Made by a program: the position numbers and the translations under genes
DNA from: Lachnospiraceae bacterium oral taxon 500
Lineage (GTDB): Bacteria > Bacillota > Clostridia > Lachnospirales > Vallitaleaceae
Reading direction: 5' to 3'
DNA length: 64,000 nucleotides
NCBI GenBank assembly: GCA_002999035.1
Contig: CP027241.1
Coordinates: forward strand, 2,297,001-2,361,000
The notes under the pieces: generated by a model
The model's input: the letters and a program-made list of their open reading frames with translations, nothing else
Databases searched by the model: none
What the model was told of the DNA's origin: nothing
Shown: positions 1-8,679 of the stretch, one piece after another
Layout: the number at the start of each line of letters is the position of its first letter
How positions within the stretch are numbered: the first letter of the stretch is position 1

Positions 1-329
1 ACGAATTACGGATCCGCATTTAGTTCTTGTCTAATTTTTGTCGCTTTTTATACTTGACTTTATACAGAGCAAATGTTAAGCTAAACCCATAGTAATTTTA
101 ATACTTTCGGTGGAATTGATTGACTTTGGCGGAGCGGTTCTCTGTCCATACTGTTTTGCATCAGCAAAGCCACCGCTGCAATAACAAATCAGACTTTCTG
201 ACAGCAATACCTCCGGTCGAACGCTTCGCTTTCTGCCGGCGGCGGCTTAATTCAAAATGACTGTTCTGTCGACTATGAAAAAGTTAGGTACAAAGAATGG
301 CTGTCAAACATAAAAAAGGAGAAAAGATT
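1..329. other. Intergenic region upstream of dps
   Basis: No gene is visible in this leading stretch. It must contain the dps promoter, but I could not assign a convincing -35/-10 pair. A TTGACT at 54-59 has no good -10 at 17 bp. The right part is GC-rich with short self-complementary pieces and ends in the dps ribosome binding site. I saw no clear Fur or PerR box. Confidence 0.5.
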
Positions 330-770
330 ATGAACAAATTAGAGAAAGAATTCAATGTTTATTTAGCTGACCAAGCGGTAATGACCGCGAAACTGCACAA
401 CATTCACTGGAACGTACAGGGCCTGCAATTTGTTCCGGTTCATGAATTTACCGAAGCGGAATATGAAAAGTCCTTTGAGCGGATGGATGAAGTAGCCGAG
501 CATTTGAGAATGTACGGTATTGTACCGGCTTCTACTTTGGCGGAATATTTGCAGTTAGCAACGATTAAGGAAGAACCGTCCCGCACTTTTGAATATGCGG
601 AAGGTTTGGCCATTGTTTTGGCTGATTTGGAACTTTTGCGCAAGGAAGCAACCGAACTGCGCAATGCCGCCGACAAGGAAGGCTGGTTCTCGGCAGTTAG
701 TTTCCTGGAGGATCATGTCGCTGATTACAATAAGCAGATTTGGTTCCTGCGTTCCATGCTGGCTAAATAA
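330..770 (+). CDS. dps: Dps-family ferritin-like iron storage/DNA protection protein
   Basis: This 146-residue protein has the size and helical pattern of Dps mini-ferritins, which oxidise Fe(II) with peroxide and store iron in a dodecamer. The N-terminal helix carries the KLHNIHWNVQG stretch holding the ferroxidase His and Trp, and the second helix has FERMDEVAEHLRMYG with the acidic ligands typical of the inter-subunit site. I chose the ATG at 330 because an AAAAAAGGAG ribosome binding site precedes it by about 8 bases; an upstream ATG at 297 would add 11 residues but lacks a good site. It is monocistronic, followed by its own terminator at 819-860. Role: probable oxidative-stress and iron protection in an anaerobe. 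Confidence 0.9.
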   Translation: MNKLEKEFNVYLADQAVMTAKLHNIHWNVQGLQFVPVHEFTEAEYEKSFERMDEVAEHLRMYGIVPASTLAEYLQLATIKEEPSRTFEYAEGLAIVLADLELLRKEATELRNAADKEGWFSAVSFLEDHVADYNKQIWFLRSMLAK

Positions 771-818
771 TTGACGAATCTTCGTCAGTAAATGGTAATA
801 TTATTGTGATAAAAACAG

Positions 819-860
819 AAAATAAAGGCAGGAATTTAAAATGAACTGTCTTTATTTTTT
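819..860 (+). terminator. Rho-independent terminator of dps
   Basis: A 12-bp stem pairs 819-830 with 847-858 (one G-T pair) around a 16-base loop and is followed by a T-rich tail. It lies 49 bases after the dps stop. A smaller hairpin, TGACGAA-TC-TTCGTCA, sits directly at the stop without a T run. Confidence 0.75.
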
Positions 861-916
861 GCTTTATTTTATGAATCTTTAAAATTTCCTCTTCAAAATT
901 CTTATGCTCCTTTTAT

Positions 917-945
917 TTGACAGAAAAAAAAGAGCATGCTATACT
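917..945 (+). promoter_or_regulatory. SigA-type promoter in the dps/CoA-transferase intergenic region
   Basis: TTGACA at 917-922 and TATACT at 940-945 are separated by exactly 17 bp. No protein gene lies downstream on this strand; the next plus-strand signal is the structured stretch that ends at the terminator near 1110. The promoter therefore probably serves a small RNA. Confidence 0.6.
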
Positions 946-951
946 TCCGTC

Positions 952-1116
952 AAGGCTCCTTTACAGGTAAAAATAATGACCCGCACCGGAATGACATCGG
1001 AGCCTTCTATGATATTTATCAGGCGGGAAAGGGCGGTTATCGAGCGCCCTGTTCATTTTCTTAAGCGATGAAAAGCCCTGCTTTCCCTGATTTGGAAAGC
1101 GGGGCTTTCATATTAT
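952..1116 (+). ncRNA. Candidate small RNA, about 165 nt, family not recognised
   Basis: The predicted transcript starts about 7 bases after the -10 at 940-945. Its first hairpin pairs AAGGCTCC (952-959) with GGAGCCTT (999-1006). A second hairpin pairs AGGGCG (1030-1035) with CGCCCT (1045-1050). The last is a strong GC stem at 1069-1110. There is no open frame with a ribosome binding site. I could not match it to 6S, SRP, tmRNA or a known riboswitch from memory. The promoter, structure and terminator are seen; that it is expressed is inference. Confidence 0.45.
1069..1110 (-). terminator. Bidirectional terminator, end of the hydroxyacyl-CoA operon
   Basis: A 17-bp stem pairs 1069-1086 with 1094-1110, with one bulged base and a 7-base loop. 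On the minus strand it follows the CoA-transferase stop at 1141 and ends in a T-rich stretch. On the plus strand it would end the candidate small RNA. Confidence 0.75.
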
Positions 1117-1140
1117 CACCACTAAGCTGATAGTTTAAAC

Positions 1141-2376
1141 TTATTTCTTTTCCCATTTATAGATAATGCCGCGTTCAGCAAAATCTTTAATTTGTTCCTG
1201 AGTATAGCCCAGTTCTGCCATAACTTCATAAGAGTTCTCGCCGATCAACGGTCCGCGACGGTATTCCGGCACGCCCATTTCCTGGAATTTTACCGGCGGA
1301 CGAACCAGGGTTCTCTCGTTGCCGTTATCATACTTCATCTTATAGAAGCAGTTGTTGGCCCAGGCCTGCGGATCTTCTAAGATTTCTTCCCAGCTCTGTG
1401 CTACCGAGAAAGCAACGTCAGCTTCTTTCAGGATTTCTTTCCATTCTGCCGCCGTCTTCTTGCCGAAAGCTTCCATGACGATATCATAAACTTCATAAGT
1501 GATGCCCTTTTCCTGCAAGGTCTTAATCGGGAAATAATTTTCATTATCCAGCAAGTCCTCCCGACCCAGCGCCTTCATAAACGGCTTGTAGTAAGTGTTG
1601 TAATCCGGCATACAGGTTTGGATGAAACGGTCATCCTTGGTCCGCCAGGCGGCGTTAAACGGATTCGGGGATAAGCGGATATCAATCGGGTATTTCTTGC
1701 CGTAATCGGTATACTGCGCAGCCTGCACCATCATACCCATGTTAAAGACGGCACTTTCATACAGGCTGGTTTCGACCTTTTCCCCCTGACCGGTAACCTT
1801 GGCATGATAAAGTGCTGCCAAAATACCGGCTGCCAGGTTCATACCGACATTGTGGTCACCTAAGCCCGGTACTACGTTCATCGGCACAGTCCCGGCCTGA
1901 CGCAGACTATCCAAATAACCACCGCGGGCAAAGAAAGAAGTAAAATCAAAACCCGGCAAATCCTTATCCGGTCCATATTCACCGTAACCGGTGCAGATGG
2001 CATAAACTAATTTGGGGAATCTTTCCTTTAATTGATCATAAGCCAGACCCGAGCGCTCCAAAGCCTGCACTCTCCAGTTGGTAATCAAAACATCGGCACC
2101 CTCCAGCAGCTTGAACAAAGCTTCTTTGCCTTCCGGCTCCTTGGTATTAACCGAGAAGCAGCGCTTGTTTCCGTTCTCCAGCTCCCAAGTCGTATTCTCA
2201 TACATATCCAGCGGACGTCCTTCTGACGGCGCGGTATAGCGCAGCGGATCGCCCTTGGCGCTTTCAATCTTGATGACATCTGCTCCCAGGTCGGCTAAAA
2301 ATCTGCCGGCGGTTGCTGCAGCGATAAAATTGGCTAATTCCACCACTTTTACGCCTTCCAATAGTTTTTTGCTCAT
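1141..2376 (-). CDS. Class III (CaiB/BaiF) CoA-transferase, HadA-like
   Basis: This 411-residue protein belongs to the formyl-CoA transferase/CaiB family, which moves CoA between carboxylic acids through a covalent aspartyl-CoA intermediate. The N-terminal ELANFIAAATAGRFLADLGA segment is the family CoA-binding region, and Asp174 in PGLGDHNVGM is the expected catalytic Asp. In the same cluster are dehydratase, activator, acyl-CoA dehydrogenase and ETF genes, so the best match is a 2-hydroxyacid CoA-transferase (HadA or FldA type) that recycles CoA from the reduced product onto the incoming hydroxy acid. An AGGAGG site precedes the ATG. It is the last gene of the unit before the terminator. The exact acid cannot be read from the sequence; carnitine CoA-transferase is less likely because no carnitine dehydratase is present. 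Confidence 0.82.
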   Translation of the reverse strand: MSKKLLEGVKVVELANFIAAATAGRFLADLGADVIKIESAKGDPLRYTAPSEGRPLDMYENTTWELENGNKRCFSVNTKEPEGKEALFKLLEGADVLITNWRVQALERSGLAYDQLKERFPKLVYAICTGYGEYGPDKDLPGFDFTSFFARGGYLDSLRQAGTVPMNVVPGLGDHNVGMNLAAGILAALYHAKVTGQGEKVETSLYESAVFNMGMMVQAAQYTDYGKKYPIDIRLSPNPFNAAWRTKDDRFIQTCMPDYNTYYKPFMKALGREDLLDNENYFPIKTLQEKGITYEVYDIVMEAFGKKTAAEWKEILKEADVAFSVAQSWEEILEDPQAWANNCFYKMKYDNGNERTLVRPPVKFQEMGVPEYRRGPLIGENSYEVMAELGYTQEQIKDFAERGIIYKWEKK

Positions 2377-2611
2377 AGTTTTGGCCTCCTAAACATTTTA
2401 TTTTTGCTGTTGCCTTTCCCTGATTTTGTCCCGGAAAAGAGATAAAAAACTGCTTTCCCAAGTTAAAAGCCGGGAAGTTTATCAGATGGCCGGCTGCGGA
2501 AAACTCCGCCGCCTGCCTTATCTTTTTCCTTGTTTGCTAAAAAACAAAATATATCTTCGGCTGCTGAAAATATTTTCAGCGGTCAAGCTGTCGGTTTGAT
2601 TTTACCTTTTC

Positions 2612-3811
2612 CTACTGTTTTGATTTTTCAATTTCCTGCCGGAAGGCTTCCGTCAGCGCCGGAATTACCTTATGCAGGTCACCGACAATGCCGTAATCGG
2701 CCACTTCAAAAATCGGCGCGTTTTCATCTTTGTTGACCGCAATGATCAGCCCCGCATTCTGCATACCGGCAATGTGCTGAATTGCTCCCGAAATACCACA
2801 TGCAAAGTACACCTGCGGCTTAACCGTAGTTCCGGTTTGACCGACCTGATAGGAATGATCAATCCAGCCGGCGTCAACCGCTGCTCGGGAAGCGGCAATC
2901 GTTCCACCCAGGACATCGGCCAGCTCTTTCAGCTTATCAAAGCCTTCCTTGCTGCCCAAGCCCATACCGCCGGAAACGATGATATCGGCATCTGTCAGTG
3001 AAACCATTTCGGTGGCCGACTTAACAATCTTCAAAATCTTGGTGCGGACGTCATCTTCAGTGATCGTCACCGTCAACGGAACTACTTCCCCTGTCCGGTC
3101 AGCATCAAACGGCGCCTTGTTCATTACGCCCGGCCGAACCGTTGACATCTGCGGCCGGTGGTTCGGACAAATAATCGTCGCCATCAAATTACCGCCGAAA
3201 GCGGGACGGGTTTGCTTGATCTTCTTATCTTCCGGGTCAATTTCCAGCCGCGTACAGTCAGCAGTCAAACCGGTACCAGCTTTTACGGCCAGACACGGTC
3301 CCAAATCCCGACCGATATGGGTTGCGCCCAGCAGCACAATTTCCGGTTTATATTCGGTAATTGCCTGATAAATCACCTCGGTATACGCATCAGTCCGGTA
3401 ATTCTCCAAAATCGGTGAATCGGCAACATAAACCTTATCCGCGCCGTAACCAATCAATTCTTTGGCCAAATCGCTGATGCCGCTGCCGCACAGCACCGCA
3501 CACAGTTCTGTCCCGATCTCATCAGCCAGACGGCGGCCTTCCCCCAAAAGCTCAATCGCCACTGACATCAGCTTGCCTGCTCTCTGTTCGGCAAAGACCC
3601 AAACGCCATGATACAGCGATAAATCGGTACCTGCTTCTTTTTCCTCCCGAATGATAGCATCAAACGGGCATTTTTCAATACAAACGCCGCAGGCCGTACA
3701 AGCCGAGCCGATTTCGGCCACTTTGCCGACCATCGTGATGGCGTCAAACGGACATGCCTTTACACAGATTTTACAGCCCCTACACTTATCAGTAATAACT
3801 CTTACAGCCAT
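2612..3811 (-). CDS. etfA: Electron transfer flavoprotein alpha subunit with N-terminal two-cluster ferredoxin domain
   Basis: The 399-residue protein begins with a 2[4Fe-4S] ferredoxin domain: Cys10, 13, 16, 20 and Cys38, 41, 44, 48, both CX2CX2CX3C. The ETF alpha domain follows, with the C-terminal FAD-binding part around [17 protein letters not shown] and [12 protein letters not shown]. Ferredoxin-fused EtfA is known from the caffeyl-CoA reductase CarE of Acetobacterium woodii, where the ETF bifurcates electrons from NADH to ferredoxin and the acyl-CoA dehydrogenase. The gene is 9 bases downstream of etfB and follows the acyl-CoA dehydrogenase gene, the same CarC-CarD-CarE order. Bifurcation is inferred from this architecture, not shown. 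Confidence 0.93.
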   Translation of the reverse strand: MAVRVITDKCRGCKICVKACPFDAITMVGKVAEIGSACTACGVCIEKCPFDAIIREEKEAGTDLSLYHGVWVFAEQRAGKLMSVAIELLGEGRRLADEIGTELCAVLCGSGISDLAKELIGYGADKVYVADSPILENYRTDAYTEVIYQAITEYKPEIVLLGATHIGRDLGPCLAVKAGTGLTADCTRLEIDPEDKKIKQTRPAFGGNLMATIICPNHRPQMSTVRPGVMNKAPFDADRTGEVVPLTVTITEDDVRTKILKIVKSATEMVSLTDADIIVSGGMGLGSKEGFDKLKELADVLGGTIAASRAAVDAGWIDHSYQVGQTGTTVKPQVYFACGISGAIQHIAGMQNAGLIIAVNKDENAPIFEVADYGIVGDLHKVIPALTEAFRQEIEKSKQ

Positions 3812-3820
3812 GATAACCTC

Positions 3821-4606
3821 CTAAATTATGTGCTTTTCCTTAAACTTATTCACCAAATACTGCGCTACCTCAGCTTCCGTTCCGCTGACCATTTCTCCCT
3901 TGCCCTTAGCCGGCGGCGTAAAGGAACGGAACACTTGGGTCGGCGAAGCGTTTAAACCGCAGTCGTTCGGATCCAGGTTAACATCACTGTGATTCCAAAT
4001 CGTGATTTCTTTTTCATAAGCGTTTACAATTCCGTTCACACTCATGAAGCGCGGAACGTTCAGTTCATTGACGGCGGTTAATAAGCAGGGCGTTGAAACT
4101 TCAATTTCTTCATAACCGTCCTCCATCATTCTCTGAACGATGACTTTCCCGTTTTCCAGCTTAAAGCCCTGTACATAGGTAACCACCGGAATATTCAGGC
4201 GCTGTGCGACCTGCGGCCCAACCTGCGCGGTATCGCCGTCAATAGCCTGCCGGCCGGCAAAAATGATATCATAATCGCCGATTTTATTGATTCCGGCGGC
4301 AATGGTCGTAGAAGTAGCACAGGTATCGGCCCCGCCAAATGCCCGGTCACTCAGCAAATAAGCATTGTCGGCTCCCATCGCCAAACATTCCCGCAGCATA
4401 TAAGTTGCCTGCGGCGGTCCCATGCTGACAACGTCAACTACCACATCTTCATAGGTATCCTTAATTTTTAAAGCTTCTTCCAGCGCGTTAGCATCGTCCG
4501 GATTTAAAATACTGGGGACTCCCTCCCGGATTAACGTTCCCTTAACCGGATCAATCTTAACTTCATTCGTATCCGGAACCTGTTTTACACAAACTATTAT
4601 CTTCAC
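3821..4606 (-). CDS. etfB: Electron transfer flavoprotein beta subunit
   Basis: A 261-residue EtfB, partner of the ferredoxin-fused EtfA. It starts MKIIVCVKQVPDT, the standard family opening, and contains GRQAIDGDTAQVGPQVA, the nucleotide (FAD/AMP) binding loop of the beta subunit. The start is a GTG preceded at 9 bases by AAGGAG. In bifurcating ETFs the beta subunit holds the second FAD that receives NADH electrons; in simple ETFs this site holds AMP. The gene lies between the acyl-CoA dehydrogenase and etfA with short spacers, so the three are probably translated from one message and form one complex. Confidence 0.93.
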   Translation of the reverse strand: MKIIVCVKQVPDTNEVKIDPVKGTLIREGVPSILNPDDANALEEALKIKDTYEDVVVDVVSMGPPQATYMLRECLAMGADNAYLLSDRAFGGADTCATSTTIAAGINKIGDYDIIFAGRQAIDGDTAQVGPQVAQRLNIPVVTYVQGFKLENGKVIVQRMMEDGYEEIEVSTPCLLTAVNELNVPRFMSVNGIVNAYEKEITIWNHSDVNLDPNDCGLNASPTQVFRSFTPPAKGKGEMVSGTEAEVAQYLVNKFKEKHII

Positions 4607-4624
4607 TGCCTTAAACTCCTTCCC

Positions 4625-5761
4625 TTATTTTAATAACTGACCGGAAATAACCATTTGCTGTACCTGGCTGGTGCCTTCGTAAATCGTAAATACGCGGCAG
4701 TCGCGGTACATTCTTTCCACCTTATATTCCTTGATGAAGCCATAGCCACCGTGAATCTGCACGGCCTTGGCACAAATCTCGTTACATGTTTCCGATGCAA
4801 AGAACTTAGCCATGGAAGCCTCTTTGGAAGCGGCCAGTCCCGCGTCTTTCATCATCGCTGCCTGATAGGTCAGGAGCTTAGCTGCTTCAAGCTTCGTTGC
4901 CATCTCCGCCAGCATAAAGCTGATTGCCTGGAAATCAGCAATCCTTCTCTTAAACTGCTTTCTTTCTTTGGAATAGCGAATCGCTTCTTCCAAAGCACCG
5001 CCGGCCACACCGATTGACTGGGCAGCCACACCGATCCGTCCGACGTCCAGCGTTTTCATGGCATTGACAAAGCCCTTGCCTTCTTCACCCAACAGGTTTT
5101 CGACCGGCACTTTAACGTCTTCCATGATAATATCGCTGGTCGCACAGCCGATCACACCCATTTTATGTTCCGGTTTACCGCAGGAAACGCCCGGCCATTT
5201 CATATCGACAATAAAGGCGCTGATGCCTCTGGTGCCAGCAGCCGGATCGGTTTTGGCGTAAACAATTGCATAATCTGCCAAAGGAGCCATGGTAATAAAT
5301 GTTTTCCGACCGTTTAAGATATAGTGATCACCGTTTTTAACCGCCCGGGAAGTCATGCTGCCCGCGTCGGAACCGGCACCGGGCTCGGTCAGGGCGAAAC
5401 ATAGTTTTTTCTCACCGGTAATAATCGGTTTTAAATATTTTTCTTTTTGCTCGTCCGTGCCCGACAGCAGCAAAGGGCCACCTGACAGGGAGTTGGGAGA
5501 AGATACGTAAATACTGGCCACACCGCTGACCTTAGCGATTTGCTCCATGACTAAGACATATGCTAAAGTATCGGCTCCGGCACCGCCCAAAGCCTTCGGC
5601 ACTTTGATACCGAAAAACCCGGCTTTAGCCATTTTCTGATAAATCTCTTCCGGAAATACTTCGCTTTCTTCTACCTGGTCTAAAACCTCATTGGTCAGTT
5701 CTTTGGCCGCAAAGTCCGCAGCCAGCTGCTGAATTAGTTTATGTTTTTCCGATAAAAACAT
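4625..5761 (-). CDS. Acyl-CoA dehydrogenase (enoyl-CoA reductase component)
   Basis: A 378-residue flavoprotein of the short/medium-chain acyl-CoA dehydrogenase family. It shows LTEPGAGSDAGSMTSRA in the FAD/substrate loop, YILNGRKTFIT, and the C-terminal catalytic base Glu362 in IYEGTSQ. In this setting (dehydratase upstream, EtfBA downstream) it most likely works in the reductive direction, turning the 2-enoyl-CoA made by the dehydratase into the saturated acyl-CoA, as AcdB, CarC or acryloyl-CoA reductase do. The ribosome binding site AGAGGTG lies 5 bases before the ATG. Chain length or aromatic specificity is not evident. Family assignment is firm; direction is inference from context. Confidence 0.9.
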   Translation of the reverse strand: MFLSEKHKLIQQLAADFAAKELTNEVLDQVEESEVFPEEIYQKMAKAGFFGIKVPKALGGAGADTLAYVLVMEQIAKVSGVASIYVSSPNSLSGGPLLLSGTDEQKEKYLKPIITGEKKLCFALTEPGAGSDAGSMTSRAVKNGDHYILNGRKTFITMAPLADYAIVYAKTDPAAGTRGISAFIVDMKWPGVSCGKPEHKMGVIGCATSDIIMEDVKVPVENLLGEEGKGFVNAMKTLDVGRIGVAAQSIGVAGGALEEAIRYSKERKQFKRRIADFQAISFMLAEMATKLEAAKLLTYQAAMMKDAGLAASKEASMAKFFASETCNEICAKAVQIHGGYGFIKEYKVERMYRDCRVFTIYEGTSQVQQMVISGQLLK

Positions 5762-5796
5762 TATGACACCTCTTTCTTAGAATTCCTATCTTTGCG

Positions 5797-7356
5797 TTAA
5801 ACCGAAAGCTCCTTAACTTTCCTTAGTATAATTTTTAATAAACTTTTTTCATCAATTTTCCCGGACGCTAACCGCTCAATTTCATTCAAAAAGAAAATAT
5901 ATCGCGGGATTTTATAATCCGCCAGGTTCTGCTTTAATTCCGCAACAATCTCCTCTTTGGTTAAATCCTTGCGCGAAGGAACAATACAAGCGGCAATTTC
6001 TTCCTGCAAAACCGCTGCCGGTACCCCCATCACCTTGACCTGTTCGACTCCGTCAATTTTCCGGATATAGTATTCGATTTCTTCCGGTGAAATATTTTCC
6101 CCGCCTCGAATAATCAGATTTTTCCCGCGTCCGGAAATATGCAGATAGCCTTGCTTATCCAAATAGCCGATATCACCGGTCACCAGCCAACCGTCAGGCG
6201 TAATCGCCTCCGCGGTTTCCTTCGGCATGGCATAATAACCCTTCATCACATGATATCCCTTGGTTTGAATCATCCCCCGTTCTCCGGCGGCACAGAGCCG
6301 GCCGGTCTCAGTATCAACAACCCGCAGCTGAATATGCTCAATCGGCCTGCCGACCGTCGTTGCCTTGGTTTTCAGGTCGTCATCATAAGCCGCAATCGTG
6401 ATACAGGGCGAAGATTCCGTCTGCCCGTAAGAGGGCTGCAAATGCAGATCCGGTCGAAACATCCGGCAAATATCATAGTAATCATTTTCAAAAATCGGTG
6501 AACCGGCAATCACACCCGAACAGACCGATGACAAATCATAATCACTGTGCGCGGCATTATGTTTCATCGCCAAAAACATACTGGGTACGCCGTTTAAAAT
6601 CGTACAGCGGTGCTCCTGCAGCATACCGCAGACCTGAACCGTCCGGTAATGATCCAGCACGTAAAGCGGAAAACCCGTTTCCAAGCCAGCCAAAATACAA
6701 GCCGTTAAGCCAAAGCAATGAAAAAAGGGAACTGCTACGCACATCCGGTCATCTGCCTGCCAGTGCATAGCCTCGGCAATCGCCCGGGCATTGTTAAGCA
6801 AATTATAATGCGTCAGCATAACTGCTTTTGCTGCTTTGGTTGTACCGGAAGTAAACAGAAAACAACAAACTTCATGTTCAGAAACATCCGCCGCCATTTC
6901 TACTGCCGAAGCAAGCATTTCTTTCCAGCCGTCTGCTCGCATTTTTCGGCTGCCAAGATAAGAACGGCGCATACAGATAAGGCCTAAACGCTTCATCAAC
7001 TCTTCAAAGCTGCGATGATAACCTTCCCCGTAATATAAATAATTCACTTCTGTTAATTCAATGTTACGCAGGATTTCATCATCACTCAGGGCAGTGTTAA
7101 GCAGTACCGGCTGAGCACCAAGCAGCTGCAAAGCAAAAAAATAAAAAAGCCAAGCCTCGCTGTTAATCGACAGCAAGCCTACCCGCTGTCCTTTTTTCAC
7201 GCCCTGCCGCCGTAATTCCTCAGCCAGCGCCAAAGAGATCTTTCCGGCTTCTGCCCAGCTGTATTCGTGTTCGCCGAAACGATAGGCCAATGCCTGCGGC
7301 GTTTCTTTTATTCGCCGGTAAAAACACTCCTGAATAGTATAATTGATCAGATTCAT
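5797..7356 (-). CDS. AMP-forming acyl-CoA ligase (ANL superfamily)
   Basis: A 519-residue adenylate-forming CoA ligase. Core motifs are visible in order: LFTSGTTKAAKAVMLTH (P-loop), SYGQTESSPC (adenine binding), GWLVTGDIGYLD, the hinge GRGKNLIIRGGENISPEEIE, and the C-terminal ASGKIDEKSL with the catalytic Lys. It activates a carboxylic acid to acyl-CoA using ATP. Caffeate respiration offers a parallel: CarB primes the pathway once and CoA-transferase CarA then recycles CoA. A similar priming role next to the class III transferase is plausible here. It lies between the dehydratase genes and the acyl-CoA dehydrogenase, separated from the dehydratase stop by a strong hairpin. Its own ribosome binding site is weak, suggesting low expression. 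Confidence 0.88.
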   Translation of the reverse strand: MNLINYTIQECFYRRIKETPQALAYRFGEHEYSWAEAGKISLALAEELRRQGVKKGQRVGLLSINSEAWLFYFFALQLLGAQPVLLNTALSDDEILRNIELTEVNYLYYGEGYHRSFEELMKRLGLICMRRSYLGSRKMRADGWKEMLASAVEMAADVSEHEVCCFLFTSGTTKAAKAVMLTHYNLLNNARAIAEAMHWQADDRMCVAVPFFHCFGLTACILAGLETGFPLYVLDHYRTVQVCGMLQEHRCTILNGVPSMFLAMKHNAAHSDYDLSSVCSGVIAGSPIFENDYYDICRMFRPDLHLQPSYGQTESSPCITIAAYDDDLKTKATTVGRPIEHIQLRVVDTETGRLCAAGERGMIQTKGYHVMKGYYAMPKETAEAITPDGWLVTGDIGYLDKQGYLHISGRGKNLIIRGGENISPEEIEYYIRKIDGVEQVKVMGVPAAVLQEEIAACIVPSRKDLTKEEIVAELKQNLADYKIPRYIFFLNEIERLASGKIDEKSLLKIILRKVKELSV

Positions 7357-7498
7357 CTCTTTTTGTTTTCCTATCCTAAAACATCACATGAAAGCTCTGT
7401 AATCCAGTGTTGCTATACTATTAGCAGCCGAACCGATCAAATGCGCAATCTGCTTTTTATCAAACAAATCCCGCCTCCGTGGCCCAGAGCAAAAGTCA

Positions 7499-7546
7499 GA
7501 CTGCCGTGCCGCCGAAGGAAGCCCGCGGCGGCATGAGCCGGCAGTC
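7499..7546 (-). promoter_or_regulatory. Strong intra-operon stem-loop between dehydratase and CoA-ligase genes
   Basis: Two stacked perfect 8-bp arms pair GACTGCCG (7499-7506) with CGGCAGTC (7539-7546) and TGCCGCCG (7507-7514) with CGGCGGCA (7526-7533). The T run needed for clean termination on the minus strand is weak, so it may be a partial terminator or an mRNA stability/processing element that lowers expression of the downstream ligase, dehydrogenase and ETF genes. Confidence 0.5.
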
Positions 7547-7554
7547 CGGCATTT

Positions 7555-8679
7555 TTAGCGAATCATTTCGCCGAAAGTCTCCAAGGTCGTCTTGGTTTGC
7601 TCGTAATTGACCATCTGCCGGTCAATTTCGGTAATAACATTGGCGATATTGGCCTCGTCCAAAGTATTTTTAATGCAGACATAATCAAACTCTTCCGGGT
7701 CGCAGAACTTGGTCATCAGGACAATAACGCCGGCTGCCTTACGTTCCTTAGCCATATCCCGCAGCATATCCGCACGCTTGCGATCCTTATCAAACAACAC
7801 GCTGCAGCAGCCCATATTGGCAAACTTGTCCACCAGCTTATCCAAAGCCGTGGCACCGCTTACCGCATCCGTCCGGTACTGTCTGGATTCGTGTGCGATA
7901 TCATCGCCTACAATCGTCATGTTATTATCATCAAAAATAGCCAGTAAGTTCGGGCTGTCAGCCAAAATACCGGTCGTGATAACTCTGACCTTGCCGATTG
8001 ATTTTTCCAGTCCTTCCAACTCCTTTAAGAATTCAGCCACTAACTTGCTGTGTTCTTCTTTCAGCATAAAATGAGCGGACTTAAAAATATTGCGGCGCTC
8101 ATAAGCCGTAATCTGATCATGGTCAGCTAACGCCGCACTCAACTCACGCATCAGCCGGTTGTGTTCATTATAAATATCCAAGGATTTCTGCAGAGCAGCA
8201 TCGTCGAACTTACCGCCCAAATGCTTTTCAATATCGGCAATGACCCGCTCATAGGATGCCTTGGTAAAAGCCCGGCCAACTTCATTTTCCCGGTTTTGCG
8301 GATAGGTCATGGGAATAAATAAAATATCATCTTTGACCGCATATTTCCAGTTTTGACCCAAAGACTTGAGCGAGTCACACAAAGACGGAATAACGATTGC
8401 CTTCAGACCCTTGTACGCCCCGTGAATGCCCAATTCCAAAATGCTCTGCATAATCGAGCAAATAAAGGACGGATAATACGCCTTGGCATCCTTAATTTCA
8501 ACATCCGCACCCCATACGCCGAAGGGTACAAAACCCATGGAATGAATGATCTCTTCCGGCGTATAAACCGGCACTACGCCGATTGCCGGTTTCCCGGCCG
8601 CCATATAATGATCCAGCTGTTTTCTCGGGGAATTGGCAATCTCTTCAAATTGGTTTAATAATTCTCTTAATCTGCTCAT
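7555..8679 (-). CDS. 2-hydroxyacyl-CoA dehydratase, HadC/HgdB-type subunit
   Basis: A 374-residue member of the 2-hydroxyglutaryl-CoA dehydratase D-component family (HgdB/FldC/HadC). These [4Fe-4S] proteins form a heterodimer with the other subunit and dehydrate (R)-2-hydroxyacyl-CoA through a ketyl radical after one-electron activation. Visible family features include GFVPFGVWGADVEI, the conserved Cys in PSFICSIMQ, the region VIPSLCDSLKSLGQNWK, and a C-terminal Rossmann-like part with VLMTKFCDPEEFDY. Its start overlaps the end of the larger subunit by 4 bp (ATGA), a sign of translational coupling and 1:1 synthesis. The substrate (isocaproyl, phenyllactyl, lactoyl or other) is not decidable from the sequence alone. 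Confidence 0.9.
   Translation of the reverse strand: MSRLRELLNQFEEIANSPRKQLDHYMAAGKPAIGVVPVYTPEEIIHSMGFVPFGVWGADVEIKDAKAYYPSFICSIMQSILELGIHGAYKGLKAIVIPSLCDSLKSLGQNWKYAVKDDILFIPMTYPQNRENEVGRAFTKASYERVIADIEKHLGGKFDDAALQKSLDIYNEHNRLMRELSAALADHDQITAYERRNIFKSAHFMLKEEHSKLVAEFLKELEGLEKSIGKVRVITTGILADSPNLLAIFDDNNMTIVGDDIAHESRQYRTDAVSGATALDKLVDKFANMGCCSVLFDKDRKRADMLRDMAKERKAAGVIVLMTKFCDPEEFDYVCIKNTLDEANIANVITEIDRQMVNYEQTKTTLETFGEMIR

Noticed and set aside
440-676. Minus-strand open frame inside dps
   Set aside because: Complementary shadow of the coding frame, with no ribosome binding site and low-complexity Ser/Lys composition.
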